Shown here: piece after piece, positions 1 to 8,981 of the stretch
Layout of the letters: the number at the start of each line of letters is the position of its first letter
Numbering within the stretch: position 1 is the first letter of the stretch
Source: Paenibacillus odorifer
GTDB lineage: Bacteria > Bacillota > Bacilli > Paenibacillales > Paenibacillaceae
Direction: 5' to 3'
Length of the DNA: 64,000 nucleotides
NCBI RefSeq assembly: GCF_000758725.1
Contig: NZ_CP009428.1
Coordinates: forward strand, 3,658,001 to 3,722,000
Made by a program: the position numbers and the translations under genes
Notes under the pieces: generated by a model
Told to the model about the DNA's origin: nothing
Database searches by the model: none
Seen by the model: only the letters and a program-made list of their open reading frames with translations

Positions 1-350
1 ATATCCGAGCGGGACTGAACGACTGACCGGAGATAATGACTGGCAAGCAGTTTATCCTTAAGCGCCTCTTCTTCATCTAATTTCGAGCCTTTTATATATT
101 TCTCTAGATCACTGCTAGTTAACACCAGAGCAGCTATGCTCTCCATATTGCCAATGTAATTCTCGATATTCAGTTTTACTTGTTCTATTAATTGTGAAGT
201 GTAGGCTACAGAATTGCCCTTGACTGCAGCTGAGGACAGGCGATAGGAAGTATAAGTCAGGACAATAGTTGTGCAGAGGATAAGAAGTGAAAAGGAGACA
301 GCAATATTAGTATGAATACTTCGGCTGCGGAAAAAGCGCTGTGATCTCAT
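1..350 (-). CDS. Sensor histidine kinase, N-terminal part (YesM-type), cut by window edge
   Basis: Only the first 116 codons are present; the gene runs off the left edge. The ATG at 350 overlaps the stop of the upstream response regulator (ATGA), so the two are translationally coupled. The visible part has a basic N-terminus (MRSQRFFRSRS), one membrane segment around residues 14-34 and then an extracytoplasmic helical stretch, as in YesM-type kinases with dCache and HAMP domains. The kinase domain is outside the window, so the assignment rests on its YesN-type partner and this topology. It probably senses a carbohydrate or the loaded binding protein of the adjacent transporter; that is inference. 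Confidence 0.75.
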   Translation of the reverse strand, partial: MRSQRFFRSRSIHTNIAVSFSLLILCTTIVLTYTSYRLSSAAVKGNSVAYTSQLIEQVKLNIENYIGNMESIAALVLTSSDLEKYIKGSKLDEEEALKDKLLASHYLRSVVQSRSD

Positions 351-1957
351 AGAGAGAGATTCTCCTTCTGCCGGTGTCGATATTCCTTCGGTGTGCTTCC
401 TACATTACGTTTGAAAATAACACTAAAATACTGTGGATCAGCATAACCAACTCTGGCAGCGATATCATATGTCTTCAACTGTGTGACCGTAAGGAGTTCT
501 TTTGCTTTTTCCAAACGGAGTCGAGTCAGATATTCTATAAATGTTTCTCCGGTATGCTGTTTAAAAGTTGCACTGAAATAACTGATGCTCATAAAAATAT
601 GGCTACACAGCTCATTGAGTGAAAAGCTGTCATTACAATAATTCTCGCGAATATAAGCTTCTGCGGCTTGCATCTGAGAAGTCCGAACCGTTGTTCTCTG
701 TTCCGATAGTTTAAGTATCAGCTCATGGCAAGTCCTCTCCAGATAATTCCTAGCTTCATCTAAAGTCTTAAGCGCAGCAACCTCTGCAAACATATTATGC
801 GAAACAACTACTGTATTTGGGAAGCCGATGTCGACTACATAGTTCATCAAAGAAACCAGCAGCTGATAGATGCTGCTACGGCAACCTTCTATAGAGGAGG
901 TATTACTTTTAAGCTCCTGAAACCACTTCAATAGAATTTCCGATACAGCAGAAGCTTTACCTGTCTTTAAAGCGGATATGAATTGCTTTTCCCATGAGGT
1001 GAAATGCGCCTGATCCAATCCCTTGCCAAACTCAAGATCCTGTATGGAGATAACTTTATTTATGCCTAAAAGGTAACGATATTCTATGGAGGAGACCGCT
1101 TCTTGGAAGGATAGTGGAATTTGTTGTACAGTATTATATTTTCTACCGATGCCTATGGTTGATGACAGCTTCAAATATTTATTTAAGCTACTCTGGACTT
1201 GCTCTGCGAGAAGCTGCGTTGCTACTTCTAACGCCTCTGAATTGCCGGATAATATCGCAGCGATTTTTCCATCTCTCGTCTGGAATACCACTCCGTCTTG
1301 CTCTTTCTCCAGCTGCTCTTGAACAATGTTAAAGGCGCCGAAACGCAGTAGCTCTGCATCAAAAGTTATGTTCTGGCTTCGTTTCTCCAGTTCTATATCT
1401 ATAACGAGCGCAAGGTACACTTGACCCTGCAACTGAATATGAAAATAACTCAATTTATTCTCGATTTCTTCGCTTTTCATTCGAGTAGTTACCAGCTGCT
1501 CCAAAAATCGTTCCCGCAGCAATGGAAGACTCTGATTAAGTTGCATACGAAGCTTAACTAAATTCGCTTTCTGTAAATGCTCTTCATCTAAATCCTGCTT
1601 CATCTTACTTAGAAATTCAGCAAACTCACGTGCATTAATCGGTTTTAATAAGTACTCAGTCACCTTTAGCGTTATCGCCTGCTTCGCATATTCGAAGTCT
1701 TCATATCCAGTGACGATAATGACCTTCATATCCCGGTACCTATCCATCACAGCTCTGGCCAATCCCAGTCCATCCATAAAAGGCATACAAATATCAGTAA
1801 TAATTACGTCAGGCCGATGCTGCTCGATCGCTTCCAGCGCATCTCGGCCATTATCGAAATCACCAACCAGCTCAAACCCATATTTACTCCATGTGATCTT
1901 CTGTTTGATCCCTTCGCGAACCTCATCTTCATCATCAACCAGAATTATCTTATACAT
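347..1957 (-). CDS. Response regulator, receiver plus AraC-type DNA-binding domain (YesN family)
   Basis: A 536-residue response regulator. The N-terminal receiver domain (about residues 1-120) starts MYKIILVDDEDEV with the acidic pair and has the phospho-acceptor Asp in the VIITDICMP stretch. A long middle region follows, then a C-terminal AraC/XylS double helix-turn-helix (last ~100 residues, with SISYFSATFKQHTGETF and GYADPQYFSVIFKR). The start at 1957 is chosen over an upstream ATG because GGAGGTGTT lies just before it and the receiver fold begins there. It is followed by an overlapping histidine kinase and preceded by a sugar-type ABC transporter on the same strand. YesN regulators usually activate such carbohydrate uptake genes. 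Confidence 0.9.
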   Translation of the reverse strand: MYKIILVDDEDEVREGIKQKITWSKYGFELVGDFDNGRDALEAIEQHRPDVIITDICMPFMDGLGLARAVMDRYRDMKVIIVTGYEDFEYAKQAITLKVTEYLLKPINAREFAEFLSKMKQDLDEEHLQKANLVKLRMQLNQSLPLLRERFLEQLVTTRMKSEEIENKLSYFHIQLQGQVYLALVIDIELEKRSQNITFDAELLRFGAFNIVQEQLEKEQDGVVFQTRDGKIAAILSGNSEALEVATQLLAEQVQSSLNKYLKLSSTIGIGRKYNTVQQIPLSFQEAVSSIEYRYLLGINKVISIQDLEFGKGLDQAHFTSWEKQFISALKTGKASAVSEILLKWFQELKSNTSSIEGCRSSIYQLLVSLMNYVVDIGFPNTVVVSHNMFAEVAALKTLDEARNYLERTCHELILKLSEQRTTVRTSQMQAAEAYIRENYCNDSFSLNELCSHIFMSISYFSATFKQHTGETFIEYLTRLRLEKAKELLTVTQLKTYDIAARVGYADPQYFSVIFKRNVGSTPKEYRHRQKENLSL

Positions 1958-2037
1958 CCAACACCTCCACAACTTTAAACTTATCAGCATAAGCATAATA
2001 GAGGCCGCCTGCGTGAGGCAACCTCTATTATTAAACT

Positions 2038-3018
2038 CTATTTGTATAGTAGAGGTTTGATCTCATCGGAATCCATATTGTTTTTATCATACCAGTGGAA
2101 CCCCGTGTCGATGTTCTTTTCAACCGCTTCCCCTTTAATCGCTTGCACAGCTGCCTTCACAGCTTGATAGCCAATACCAATGGGGTCTTGTGTAACAGCG
2201 CCAGCCACAACACCACTGCGGATAGCATCCATCAACTGCTTGCCAGAGTCAAAGCCGACGACTACGATCTTACCATTCATTTGCAATTCATTTACTGCAT
2301 TAGCCACACCTACAGCAGAACCTTCGTTAGAGCCATAGATTCCTTTCAGATCCGGATTTGCCTGCATCATCGCTTTCGCAAGGTCTGTGGACTTTAACTG
2401 ATCTCCACCCCCATATTGCGGCTCTAACACTTGAATATCCGGATATTTTGCTTTCATTTGTTCCAAGAAGCCATCGCGACGCTGTTGCCCTGTGCTGCTC
2501 GTTTGGTCATGTATGACAAGGCCCACTTTACCTTTCTTGCCAATCAGTTCAGCCATTTTATCTGCGGCCAAAGCAGCTGCTGCTTTATTGTTAGTCGCTG
2601 CTGTTGCTACAGGGATATCACTGTCTACACCAGAGTCGAAGCCGATGACCGGAATCTTATTTTCCTTTGCCTTTTCTAGATAAGGAATCGCAGACTTGCT
2701 GTCTAGTGCGGCTAGCGCAATTGCTGCTGGCTTCTTGTCGAGAGCTGTTTGCAGCATCTCAATTTGTTTATCCACCTGACTCTCATTTTCTGGACCTTCG
2801 AAGGTAATCTCAACATCAAACTCCTTAGCAGCTTTCTCCGCTCCTTGCTTTACCGCTTGCCAGAATTGATGCTGGAACCCTTTTGATATGACTGGAATGT
2901 ATGGTTTGTCTGAACCGGATGCACTCTTGTTACTATCATTGTTGTTACATGCACTCAGCAAAGTAGTGACTAACAATAGACTGGCAAGCATGATAAACCC
3001 TCTACGACGTAGTTTCAT
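2038..3018 (-). CDS. ABC transporter sugar-binding lipoprotein (RbsB/periplasmic binding protein 4 family)
   Basis: A solute-binding lipoprotein of about 326 residues. A basic N-terminus (MKLRRRG) and hydrophobic segment end in the lipobox LLSAC, so it should be anchored outside the membrane. The body is a two-lobed periplasmic-binding-protein-like fold typical of ribose, galactose or allose receptors (FDSGVDSDIPVATAATNN, GIYGSNEGSAVGVANAV, VVVGFDSG). The start at 3018 is preferred to 3039 because GAGGGGGAAG precedes it at normal spacing. It lies downstream of the permease and upstream of YesN/YesM in one minus-strand operon. The exact sugar cannot be read from sequence; ribose is only one option. 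Confidence 0.9.
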   Translation of the reverse strand: MKLRRRGFIMLASLLLVTTLLSACNNNDSNKSASGSDKPYIPVISKGFQHQFWQAVKQGAEKAAKEFDVEITFEGPENESQVDKQIEMLQTALDKKPAAIALAALDSKSAIPYLEKAKENKIPVIGFDSGVDSDIPVATAATNNKAAAALAADKMAELIGKKGKVGLVIHDQTSSTGQQRRDGFLEQMKAKYPDIQVLEPQYGGGDQLKSTDLAKAMMQANPDLKGIYGSNEGSAVGVANAVNELQMNGKIVVVGFDSGKQLMDAIRSGVVAGAVTQDPIGIGYQAVKAAVQAIKGEAVEKNIDTGFHWYDKNNMDSDEIKPLLYK

Positions 3019-3078
3019 TTGAATCTTCCCCCTCGTCATTTGCTTTGTATATCACTCCGGATGGAGATCATACCAAGT

Positions 3079-4071
3079 TTATTGCTTACGGCGGCGTAGA
3101 ATATCAGCGTAAACCGCAATGATGATTACAACACCGACAATAACCGTCCGCCATTCCTGAGCCACGGACATAATCTGCAAGCCATTCGTCAGCACACTCA
3201 TAATCAGTGCGCCAATAATCGTGCCTAGAATAGAACCTACACCTCCACTTAAGGAAGTTCCGCCAATGACCACTGCCGCAATAGCCTCTAGTTCATAGCC
3301 AGTGCCTAGTGATGGCTGAGCTGAATTCAGACGTGAGGCCATCAGGATACCTGCGATTCCGCTAAAGATTCCTGTAATGGAATAGATAATAATCTTCCAT
3401 TTGACTGTGTTCACACCTGATAAGCGAGTGGCTTCTTCATTACTGCCAAGCGCGAAGTTGTAACGCCCAATAATCGTCTTAGACAAGATTATGCTTGCGA
3501 TCATACCGAGTAATAAGAAGATAACGATGGTATTGGGTATACCGGGGATCATTTTACCCATAGCGATCTTGGCGAAGATCGGATCATCGTTGAAATAAAT
3601 GGGTTTGGCTCCTGTAATGACAAGCGACAAGCCTTTGGTGACCATCATAATCGCCAGAGTGGCGATGAAGGGTGGAATGTTCATCTTCGCCACCATCAAA
3701 CCGCTGATAAAGCCGCACAGTGCTCCAGCCAGAATCCCACCTACAATACCTAACGGGACGGGCAGACCCCAGAAGGTAATAATGACTCCAACCATAACAG
3801 ATGAGAATGTCATTACAGTACCCAGAGCGAGGTCGATGCCACCCGTAATAATAACAAAGGTAGCTCCAAGCGCTAATACTCCGATTACAGCTGTAGAAAC
3901 TAGAATTCCGACAAGATTTGAGAATTGAAAAAAGTTACTGGAGGATAAAGAGAATACGATGACCAATATGATCAGACTGGCAAATGCCAATAATTTTTGT
4001 TTGAATCCGGATTGCCCTCCCGTTTGCTTCATACCCGCTGGCTGACTAATCTCTTTATCCGCGATCTTCAT
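3079..4071 (-). CDS. Sugar ABC transporter permease (RbsC family)
   Basis: A 330-residue polytopic membrane protein with about 8-10 hydrophobic segments. It carries the family signature of RbsC-type permeases (GGIDLALGTVMTFSSV near residue 75 and GVNTVKWKIIIYSITG near 225, the ATPase-coupling region). It forms the membrane channel with the adjacent ATPase and receives sugar from the lipoprotein. The ATG is preceded by GGAGGTG. It is the second gene of the operon, 32 bp after the ATPase gene. Confidence 0.92.
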   Translation of the reverse strand: MKIADKEISQPAGMKQTGGQSGFKQKLLAFASLIILVIVFSLSSSNFFQFSNLVGILVSTAVIGVLALGATFVIITGGIDLALGTVMTFSSVMVGVIITFWGLPVPLGIVGGILAGALCGFISGLMVAKMNIPPFIATLAIMMVTKGLSLVITGAKPIYFNDDPIFAKIAMGKMIPGIPNTIVIFLLLGMIASIILSKTIIGRYNFALGSNEEATRLSGVNTVKWKIIIYSITGIFSGIAGILMASRLNSAQPSLGTGYELEAIAAVVIGGTSLSGGVGSILGTIIGALIMSVLTNGLQIMSVAQEWRTVIVGVVIIIAVYADILRRRKQ

Positions 4072-4103
4072 AGTCCTGACACCTCCGGTTAACTCTTGAA
4101 CAG

Positions 4104-5603
4104 TTATGAACGTTTCGTCGCATATTTCATAATCGCCTCCTGCGATGCTTCTTCTGCGGGGAGTTCTCCTGTTATACGCCCTTCACACATAATGATAATC
4201 CGATGGCTCATTCTTAGAATCTCAGGAAGATCTGAAGAAATGATAATGATCGCCTTCCCTTGACTCGCAAGCTGATCCAGCAGCTTATAAATTTCACTTT
4301 TCGCGCCTACATCAATACCTCGTGTGGGCTCATCGAAGATGAGTACATCACAGTCTCTAGTCAACCACTTGCCGATGACCACTTTCTGTTGATTACCTCC
4401 GGACAGAAACTTAACCTTTTGACCTACACTTGGAGTTTTGGTGGCTAGCGCTTCAACATGCTGCTCCGCTGAGCTTCGCATCTCCCGCTCCTTCATCCAG
4501 CCAAATGAATTACGGAATTTATAAAAGGAGGCAATCGCATTATTCATGCTGATATCCATATCCACAAGCAGTCCGAAACGTTTACGGTCTTCGGACAAAT
4601 ACCCAATACCATGCTGTACCGCTTGATGTGGCTGACGTATACGAACCGATTTTCCATGGAGCATAATTTCACCCTCATCGATGGGATCGGCACCAAATAC
4701 GGCACGAACAACCTCGGTACGTCCAGCTCCCATTAAACCAGCGAAGCCCAAAATCTCACCTTTATACAGATGAAAGCTAATATCCTTGAACGCATGCCCT
4801 CTAGAAAGATTCCGAACTTCTAAGACAACTTGCTGAGTCTGTTTCGCAATCGTTGGTTTCGACGTTTGATATAATTCACGTCCAACCATCATGCTGATGA
4901 TCTGATCAATCGTTATTGAATCGGTACGAACGGTATCTACATAACAACCATCGCGCATAACTGTAATGCGGTCTGTAATTCGCTTCAATTCATCCATGCG
5001 GTGAGAGATATAAATAATTCCCACACCTTTATCTCGTAGCTGCTCAATCATTCGAAATAACTCGTTAATTTCTGTATCTGTTAACGCGGCGGTTGGTTCA
5101 TCCATGATCAATACCTCGGCTTGGAAAGACAAGGCTTTAGCGATTTCAACCATTTGCTGATTAGCAACTGTCAGATCTGATACCAAAACTCTGGGATCCA
5201 GCTTCAGATTCATTTGATCAAACAAAACCTGAACTTTTCGGTTTATCTCTAAATCATCAACGAACCATTTCAGAGCTTTTCGCGGCTCTCGTCCAATGTA
5301 AATGTTCTGGGCGACCGTAAGATGAGGCATTAAATTCAATTCCTGATGGATGATACTAATTCCAAGCTCCTGTGCTTCACGGGTATTAACAATTTGCACT
5401 TCATTTCCCTTGTACCACATTTGACCAGCATCCTTGGAATAGACACCTGTCGCAATCTTCATAAGGGTAGACTTGCCAGCGCCATTTTCTCCTACTAACG
5501 CATGAACTTCTCCACGCTTCAGCTCAAATTGACATTCATTCAAAGCATGAACACCTGGGAAAAACTTGTTGATTCCCTCCATACGAAGCAACACTTCGTT
5601 CAT
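4104..5603 (-). CDS. Sugar ABC transporter ATP-binding protein, duplicated domains (RbsA/MglA family)
   Basis: About 499 residues with two ABC domains in tandem, the layout of ribose and galactose importers. The first has a full Walker A (GENGAGKSTLM), Walker B (VLIMDEPTAALTD) and switch (ISHR). The second has the degenerate Walker A GLMGAGRTEV but keeps the signature LSGGNQQKVVIGKW and DEPTRGIDVG, as is normal in this family. The start at 5603 is chosen because GAGGTGG sits 8 nt upstream; the GTG at 5615 has no such site. It is the first gene of the operon, behind a promoter and a cre site, so carbon catabolite control is likely. Confidence 0.93.
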   Translation of the reverse strand: MNEVLLRMEGINKFFPGVHALNECQFELKRGEVHALVGENGAGKSTLMKIATGVYSKDAGQMWYKGNEVQIVNTREAQELGISIIHQELNLMPHLTVAQNIYIGREPRKALKWFVDDLEINRKVQVLFDQMNLKLDPRVLVSDLTVANQQMVEIAKALSFQAEVLIMDEPTAALTDTEINELFRMIEQLRDKGVGIIYISHRMDELKRITDRITVMRDGCYVDTVRTDSITIDQIISMMVGRELYQTSKPTIAKQTQQVVLEVRNLSRGHAFKDISFHLYKGEILGFAGLMGAGRTEVVRAVFGADPIDEGEIMLHGKSVRIRQPHQAVQHGIGYLSEDRKRFGLLVDMDISMNNAIASFYKFRNSFGWMKEREMRSSAEQHVEALATKTPSVGQKVKFLSGGNQQKVVIGKWLTRDCDVLIFDEPTRGIDVGAKSEIYKLLDQLASQGKAIIIISSDLPEILRMSHRIIIMCEGRITGELPAEEASQEAIMKYATKRS

Positions 5604-5646
5604 TTTGATATCCACCTCAAATTCTTTGAGAATGCATTAACCCTTA

Positions 5647-5662
5647 AAGTAATCGCTTACAA
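5647..5662 (-). promoter_or_regulatory. CcpA binding site (cre)
   Basis: Read on the minus strand the site is TTGTAAGCGATTACTT, which fits the Gram-positive cre consensus WTGNAANCGNWNNCWW at every defined position. It lies about 10-25 nt downstream of the transcription start predicted from the promoter at 5679-5707 and 44 nt before the transporter ATPase gene. CcpA bound here would act as a roadblock, giving glucose repression. Confidence 0.8.
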
Positions 5663-5678
5663 TCCGGAATGTAAAATC

Positions 5679-5707
5679 ATTGTATTCCCTATAAGTTGCC
5701 ATTGTAA
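5679..5707 (-). promoter_or_regulatory. Putative sigma-A promoter of the sugar transporter operon
   Basis: On the minus strand TTACAA and TACAAT are separated by 17 bp, close to the TTGACA/TATAAT consensus. Transcription would start near 5672, immediately ahead of the cre site. Confidence 0.6.
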
Positions 5708-5753
5708 TGGAATAATCTCCGTAAAAAAGTTTAAAATTTTATGTTTTACACAC

Positions 5754-5785
5754 AAAAAAACTGAACCGAGAGCACCTCAGTTCAG
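5754..5785 (-). terminator. Rho-independent terminator after the methyltransferase
   Basis: Minus-strand hairpin with a 10-bp stem (CTGAACTGAG paired with CTCGGTTCAG, one wobble) followed by seven T. It separates the methyltransferase unit from the sugar operon. Confidence 0.85.
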
Positions 5786-5828
5786 CACAAATGTTATATC
5801 CTAAAAAATCACATGTCAGCGATCCCTC

Positions 5829-6674
5829 TTACAGGCTTGCGCCATTTCCAGCCACCAATGTGAAGGTCTTAGGAATTCCCTTATCATACACGTCGGAAGA
5901 TAGATTAGGTTCTTCTACTAATTGGCGGATCACTAGTCCGCTATTAGCTGCTGCGGTTACAATTTCTCCGAGTGTCCAGCGGCGCCAATACACAACACTA
6001 TGCTCTTGTACACCTGCTGGTTTACCTGTGGAAGGCAAATACTTGGAATAGGATACCTTTTTCTCTTCCAATGATGAGTCAAAATAATCTCCGTTTACTT
6101 TGTGTTTGCGTACCTTCGCAGTAGATCCCTTCGAGGAAATAAGCTTGGTCGTTACCGGATGAAAATCGCGGAGTACAAATACGCCTCCAGGAGAAAGCAA
6201 TCGGCGAGCTGTTTCCATGAATAGTGTAAGGTTGGTAAAGTAATGAACAATTCCTAACTCCGCGAAGACGATGTCATATGAACCATCAAGGACGTCTTCT
6301 GGCAGCTTAAGAATATCTGAGACGATATAGGTTAGTGGTACCCCTGCTTCTTGGGCAAGATCAGCCGCATATCGCGCATTGGCTTCCGAGAAGTCAGCAA
6401 CCGTTACTTCCGCACCTAGTAATGAGAGTGCCACGGCCTTCATTCCGTTTGAGCCCATTAAATTCATCATTTTCTTCCCCTTCACCTCTCCAAAAAAAGA
6501 AAGGAGCGGGTAAAGCTTTGCACTTGGTTCCTTTATTAATTTTGCAGCTGCTTCTGGCGGTGTACCAAACCGAGTTACCCAAGCGGTATAAGTATCTTCG
6601 TTCCAAAGCTCTTCGCTTGTTGGCACAGCGTTTTTTTCTGCCTGATTATTTGAATATTGATTCTGCTCTTCCAT
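5829..6674 (-). CDS. Class I SAM-dependent methyltransferase
   Basis: A 281-residue Rossmann-fold methyltransferase. The SAM-binding region shows motif I in altered form (MMNLMGSNGMKAVALSLLG, about residues 69-87), an acidic residue ending strand 2 (VTVADFSEAN) and motif IV/V (DIVFAELGIVHYF; RLLSPGGVFVLRDFHPV). The substrate is unknown. AAAGGGG precedes the ATG. Only 32 bp separate it from the EamA exporter gene upstream, so the two probably share a transcript ending at 5754-5785. Confidence 0.85.
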   Translation of the reverse strand: MEEQNQYSNNQAEKNAVPTSEELWNEDTYTAWVTRFGTPPEAAAKLIKEPSAKLYPLLSFFGEVKGKKMMNLMGSNGMKAVALSLLGAEVTVADFSEANARYAADLAQEAGVPLTYIVSDILKLPEDVLDGSYDIVFAELGIVHYFTNLTLFMETARRLLSPGGVFVLRDFHPVTTKLISSKGSTAKVRKHKVNGDYFDSSLEEKKVSYSKYLPSTGKPAGVQEHSVVYWRRWTLGEIVTAAANSGLVIRQLVEEPNLSSDVYDKGIPKTFTLVAGNGASL

Positions 6675-6706
6675 CCATTGCTACCCCTTTATGTGTAAAA
6701 TATCTG

Positions 6707-7621
6707 TTATGAAGCATTCTGAATGGCATCAGCCATCCGGATAGTTTTCCTTCTTCCCGCGTACAAATATACTGCGAGTCCAATCATAACGAGCAGCCCA
6801 CCTGCCCATTGTAAGGTTGTTAGCTGTTCACCCAAGAGTAAATACGCTAAGATACTGGCACCCACTGGTTCTCCTAAAATGTTCATTGAAACCGTAGTCG
6901 CAGATACATATTGTAGTAACCAATTAAACAAAATATGGCCAAACACCGTTGGCACCACTGCTAACAATACAAAGATTCCCCATTCCTTGGCCGGATAATT
7001 AAAAAAGGAAATCCCCATGAACAGATTGTATACGGCGAACACGCCAGCGGCTGACAAGAAGACAATCAAGCTATATAAATAAGAGGGCATGCGCACCACT
7101 AGCTTTTGACCGATCAGCATATGTATAGCTACCGCCACAGTGCCTCCGACCGATAATAGATCACCTTTAAGATTATCTGCAGAGATTCCAATATCACCCC
7201 AGCCGATAAACACGACACCGCCAATTGCAATGCCAAGCCCTAGAATAGCAGACAGAGCTGTCTTTTCCTTATACAAAAAATAAACACCCAGCATAATAAA
7301 TACAGGCTCCAGCGCCATGATCATTGTTGAACTAGCTACCGAAGTATACTTTAATGATCCCATCCATAGCAAAAAATGCAGCGCAAGCATTGCGCCTGAA
7401 AGGATGAGCATTAGCCAGTCTTTTTTACGAAGAGCAAAAGCAGCTCCACTATAGGGTCTTGCAAAAGGCAGCATCAGCAGTGAGGTAAATAATAATCTGT
7501 ACATGCCTTGTATAGATGCAGGTGCATCAGACCATTTAATAAAAATGGCGGAAAAAGAGATGGCCACAATCCCTATCAACATTAATAGTGGAATCGGAAG
7601 TGGCGGTTTTTTAAGTTTCAC
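6707..7621 (-). CDS. EamA/DMT-family transporter (RhaT/YdcZ type)
   Basis: About 304 residues with ten predicted transmembrane helices in two EamA halves (first to about residue 145, second from about 160). The second half contains the usual GHILFNWLLQYVSATTVSMN region. Such proteins export metabolites or amino acids; no substrate can be assigned. The start codon is GTG, with AAAGGA about 10 nt upstream. It lies directly before the methyltransferase gene in the same direction. Confidence 0.88.
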   Translation of the reverse strand: MKLKKPPLPIPLLMLIGIVAISFSAIFIKWSDAPASIQGMYRLLFTSLLMLPFARPYSGAAFALRKKDWLMLILSGAMLALHFLLWMGSLKYTSVASSTMIMALEPVFIMLGVYFLYKEKTALSAILGLGIAIGGVVFIGWGDIGISADNLKGDLLSVGGTVAVAIHMLIGQKLVVRMPSYLYSLIVFLSAAGVFAVYNLFMGISFFNYPAKEWGIFVLLAVVPTVFGHILFNWLLQYVSATTVSMNILGEPVGASILAYLLLGEQLTTLQWAGGLLVMIGLAVYLYAGRRKTIRMADAIQNAS

Positions 7622-7710
7622 ATGTTACGCGTCCTTTCAATATCTTAAGTCACTTATGTTAATTTAACGCAGACCGTGAAAAAATGCATCTTTTTTCATA
7701 AGATTTCACT

Positions 7711-7754
7711 AAAAAAAGCACAAGCAATGTCATTTCTGACGAAAGCTCATGCTT
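7711..7754 (-). terminator. Terminator after the zinc dehydrogenase
   Basis: Minus-strand stem AAGCATGAGC / GCTTGTGCTT (two G-T pairs) with a second inner stem GTCA/TGAC, then a T run. It lies ten bases past the stop of the dehydrogenase gene. Confidence 0.8.
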
Positions 7755-7763
7755 CTTAAAAGG

Positions 7764-8900
7764 CTACGGCTTCAGAACAACCTTGATGCAATCTTCTTTT
7801 TTCTCACTAAAAACGTCATAGCCATGCTCCGCTTTACTAATTGGCAGACGATGCGTAATGATATCTGTAGGATCAAATTTATTTTCTTTAATCATCTTAT
7901 ACAGCAACGGCATATAGTGAATCACCGGCGCTTGTCCCATCTTTAATGTGATGTTTCGTTCAAATAGCTGACCCAGCGGGAACATATTGTAATTAAGTCC
8001 ATAGATCCCTACAAGCTGGATGGTTCCGAATTTACGTACGATATCCGCGGCCATTCTGAATGCACTGAGCGAGCCCCCTTGCAGCTTCAGAACCGTTTCC
8101 ACTTTCTCCAAGGCAGATATTTTGGCATCTAGACCCACACAGTCAATAACCACATCTGCGCCCCCATGAGTGATCTCCTTCAAATGAGCACCAATGTCCT
8201 TGATCTCTTCGAAGTTATAAACTTCAACATTATTGGTCAGCTTCGCATGTTGCAATCGGTAGCCGATATGGTCAACAGCAATGACTCTAGAGGCTCCTTT
8301 GATCCAGGCAAACTTTTGAGTTAGCAGTCCCACGGGCCCGCAGCCGAGAACAATGACCGTATCTCCCGGCTTCACTCCCCCGCTTTCTACTCCCCACCAA
8401 GCAGTAGGCACAATATCAGATAAGAAAAGAATTTTCTCATCTTCCATTTCTGCATCCTCCGGAACTACAAAAGGCCCAAAATTACCATAAGGTACCCGCA
8501 GCAATTCAGCTTGTCCGCCAGCAAAACCGCCATAAGTATCGGAATAACCAAGATAACCGCCTGTGTCCTTGGCGTCATTAGCATTGTCGCATTGGCTCTC
8601 CATCTCATGCTGGCAGAAAAAACACTGCCCACAGGCGACATTAAAGGGGATGATGACTCGGTCACCTTTTTTGACTCTAGTTACGTCAGGTCCCACTTCC
8701 TCAACAATCCCCATCGGCTCATGACCAATAACATAATCATCATGCATACCTGGAATTTCTCCGTTATAAATGTGCAGATCCGAGCCACAAATCGCCGTAG
8801 TGGTAATCCGAACAAGAATGTCATCTTTTTTCTCAAGCTTCGGATCAGCTACTTCTTTAACTTTCACTTTTTTCTTCCCTTGGTAGGTTAGTGCTTTCAT
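7764..8900 (-). CDS. Zinc-dependent alcohol dehydrogenase (MDR family)
   Basis: A 378-residue medium-chain dehydrogenase. Visible are the catalytic zinc region (ICGSDLHIYNGE, then GHEPMGIVEEVG), the structural zinc cluster (four Cys in CGQCFFCQHEMESQC) and the NAD(P)-binding Rossmann motif (VLGCGPVGLL). The insert pattern is that of glutathione-independent formaldehyde-dehydrogenase-like and YycR-like enzymes, but the substrate is not determinable. It is a single-gene unit with its own terminator. Confidence 0.92.
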   Translation of the reverse strand: MKALTYQGKKKVKVKEVADPKLEKKDDILVRITTTAICGSDLHIYNGEIPGMHDDYVIGHEPMGIVEEVGPDVTRVKKGDRVIIPFNVACGQCFFCQHEMESQCDNANDAKDTGGYLGYSDTYGGFAGGQAELLRVPYGNFGPFVVPEDAEMEDEKILFLSDIVPTAWWGVESGGVKPGDTVIVLGCGPVGLLTQKFAWIKGASRVIAVDHIGYRLQHAKLTNNVEVYNFEEIKDIGAHLKEITHGGADVVIDCVGLDAKISALEKVETVLKLQGGSLSAFRMAADIVRKFGTIQLVGIYGLNYNMFPLGQLFERNITLKMGQAPVIHYMPLLYKMIKENKFDPTDIITHRLPISKAEHGYDVFSEKKEDCIKVVLKP

Positions 8901-8981
8901 GCTGTTAATCCGCTCCTTTGGAGATGGTCTAGAGATATAACGTTCATACCTTTCTATGTTATATCCCTAAGCCCTAACCTC

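Noticed and set aside
7650..7665. Fifth dif-like site (TTATGTTAATT)
   Set aside because: Only one half-site matches; no complementary arm occurs at the 6-bp distance.
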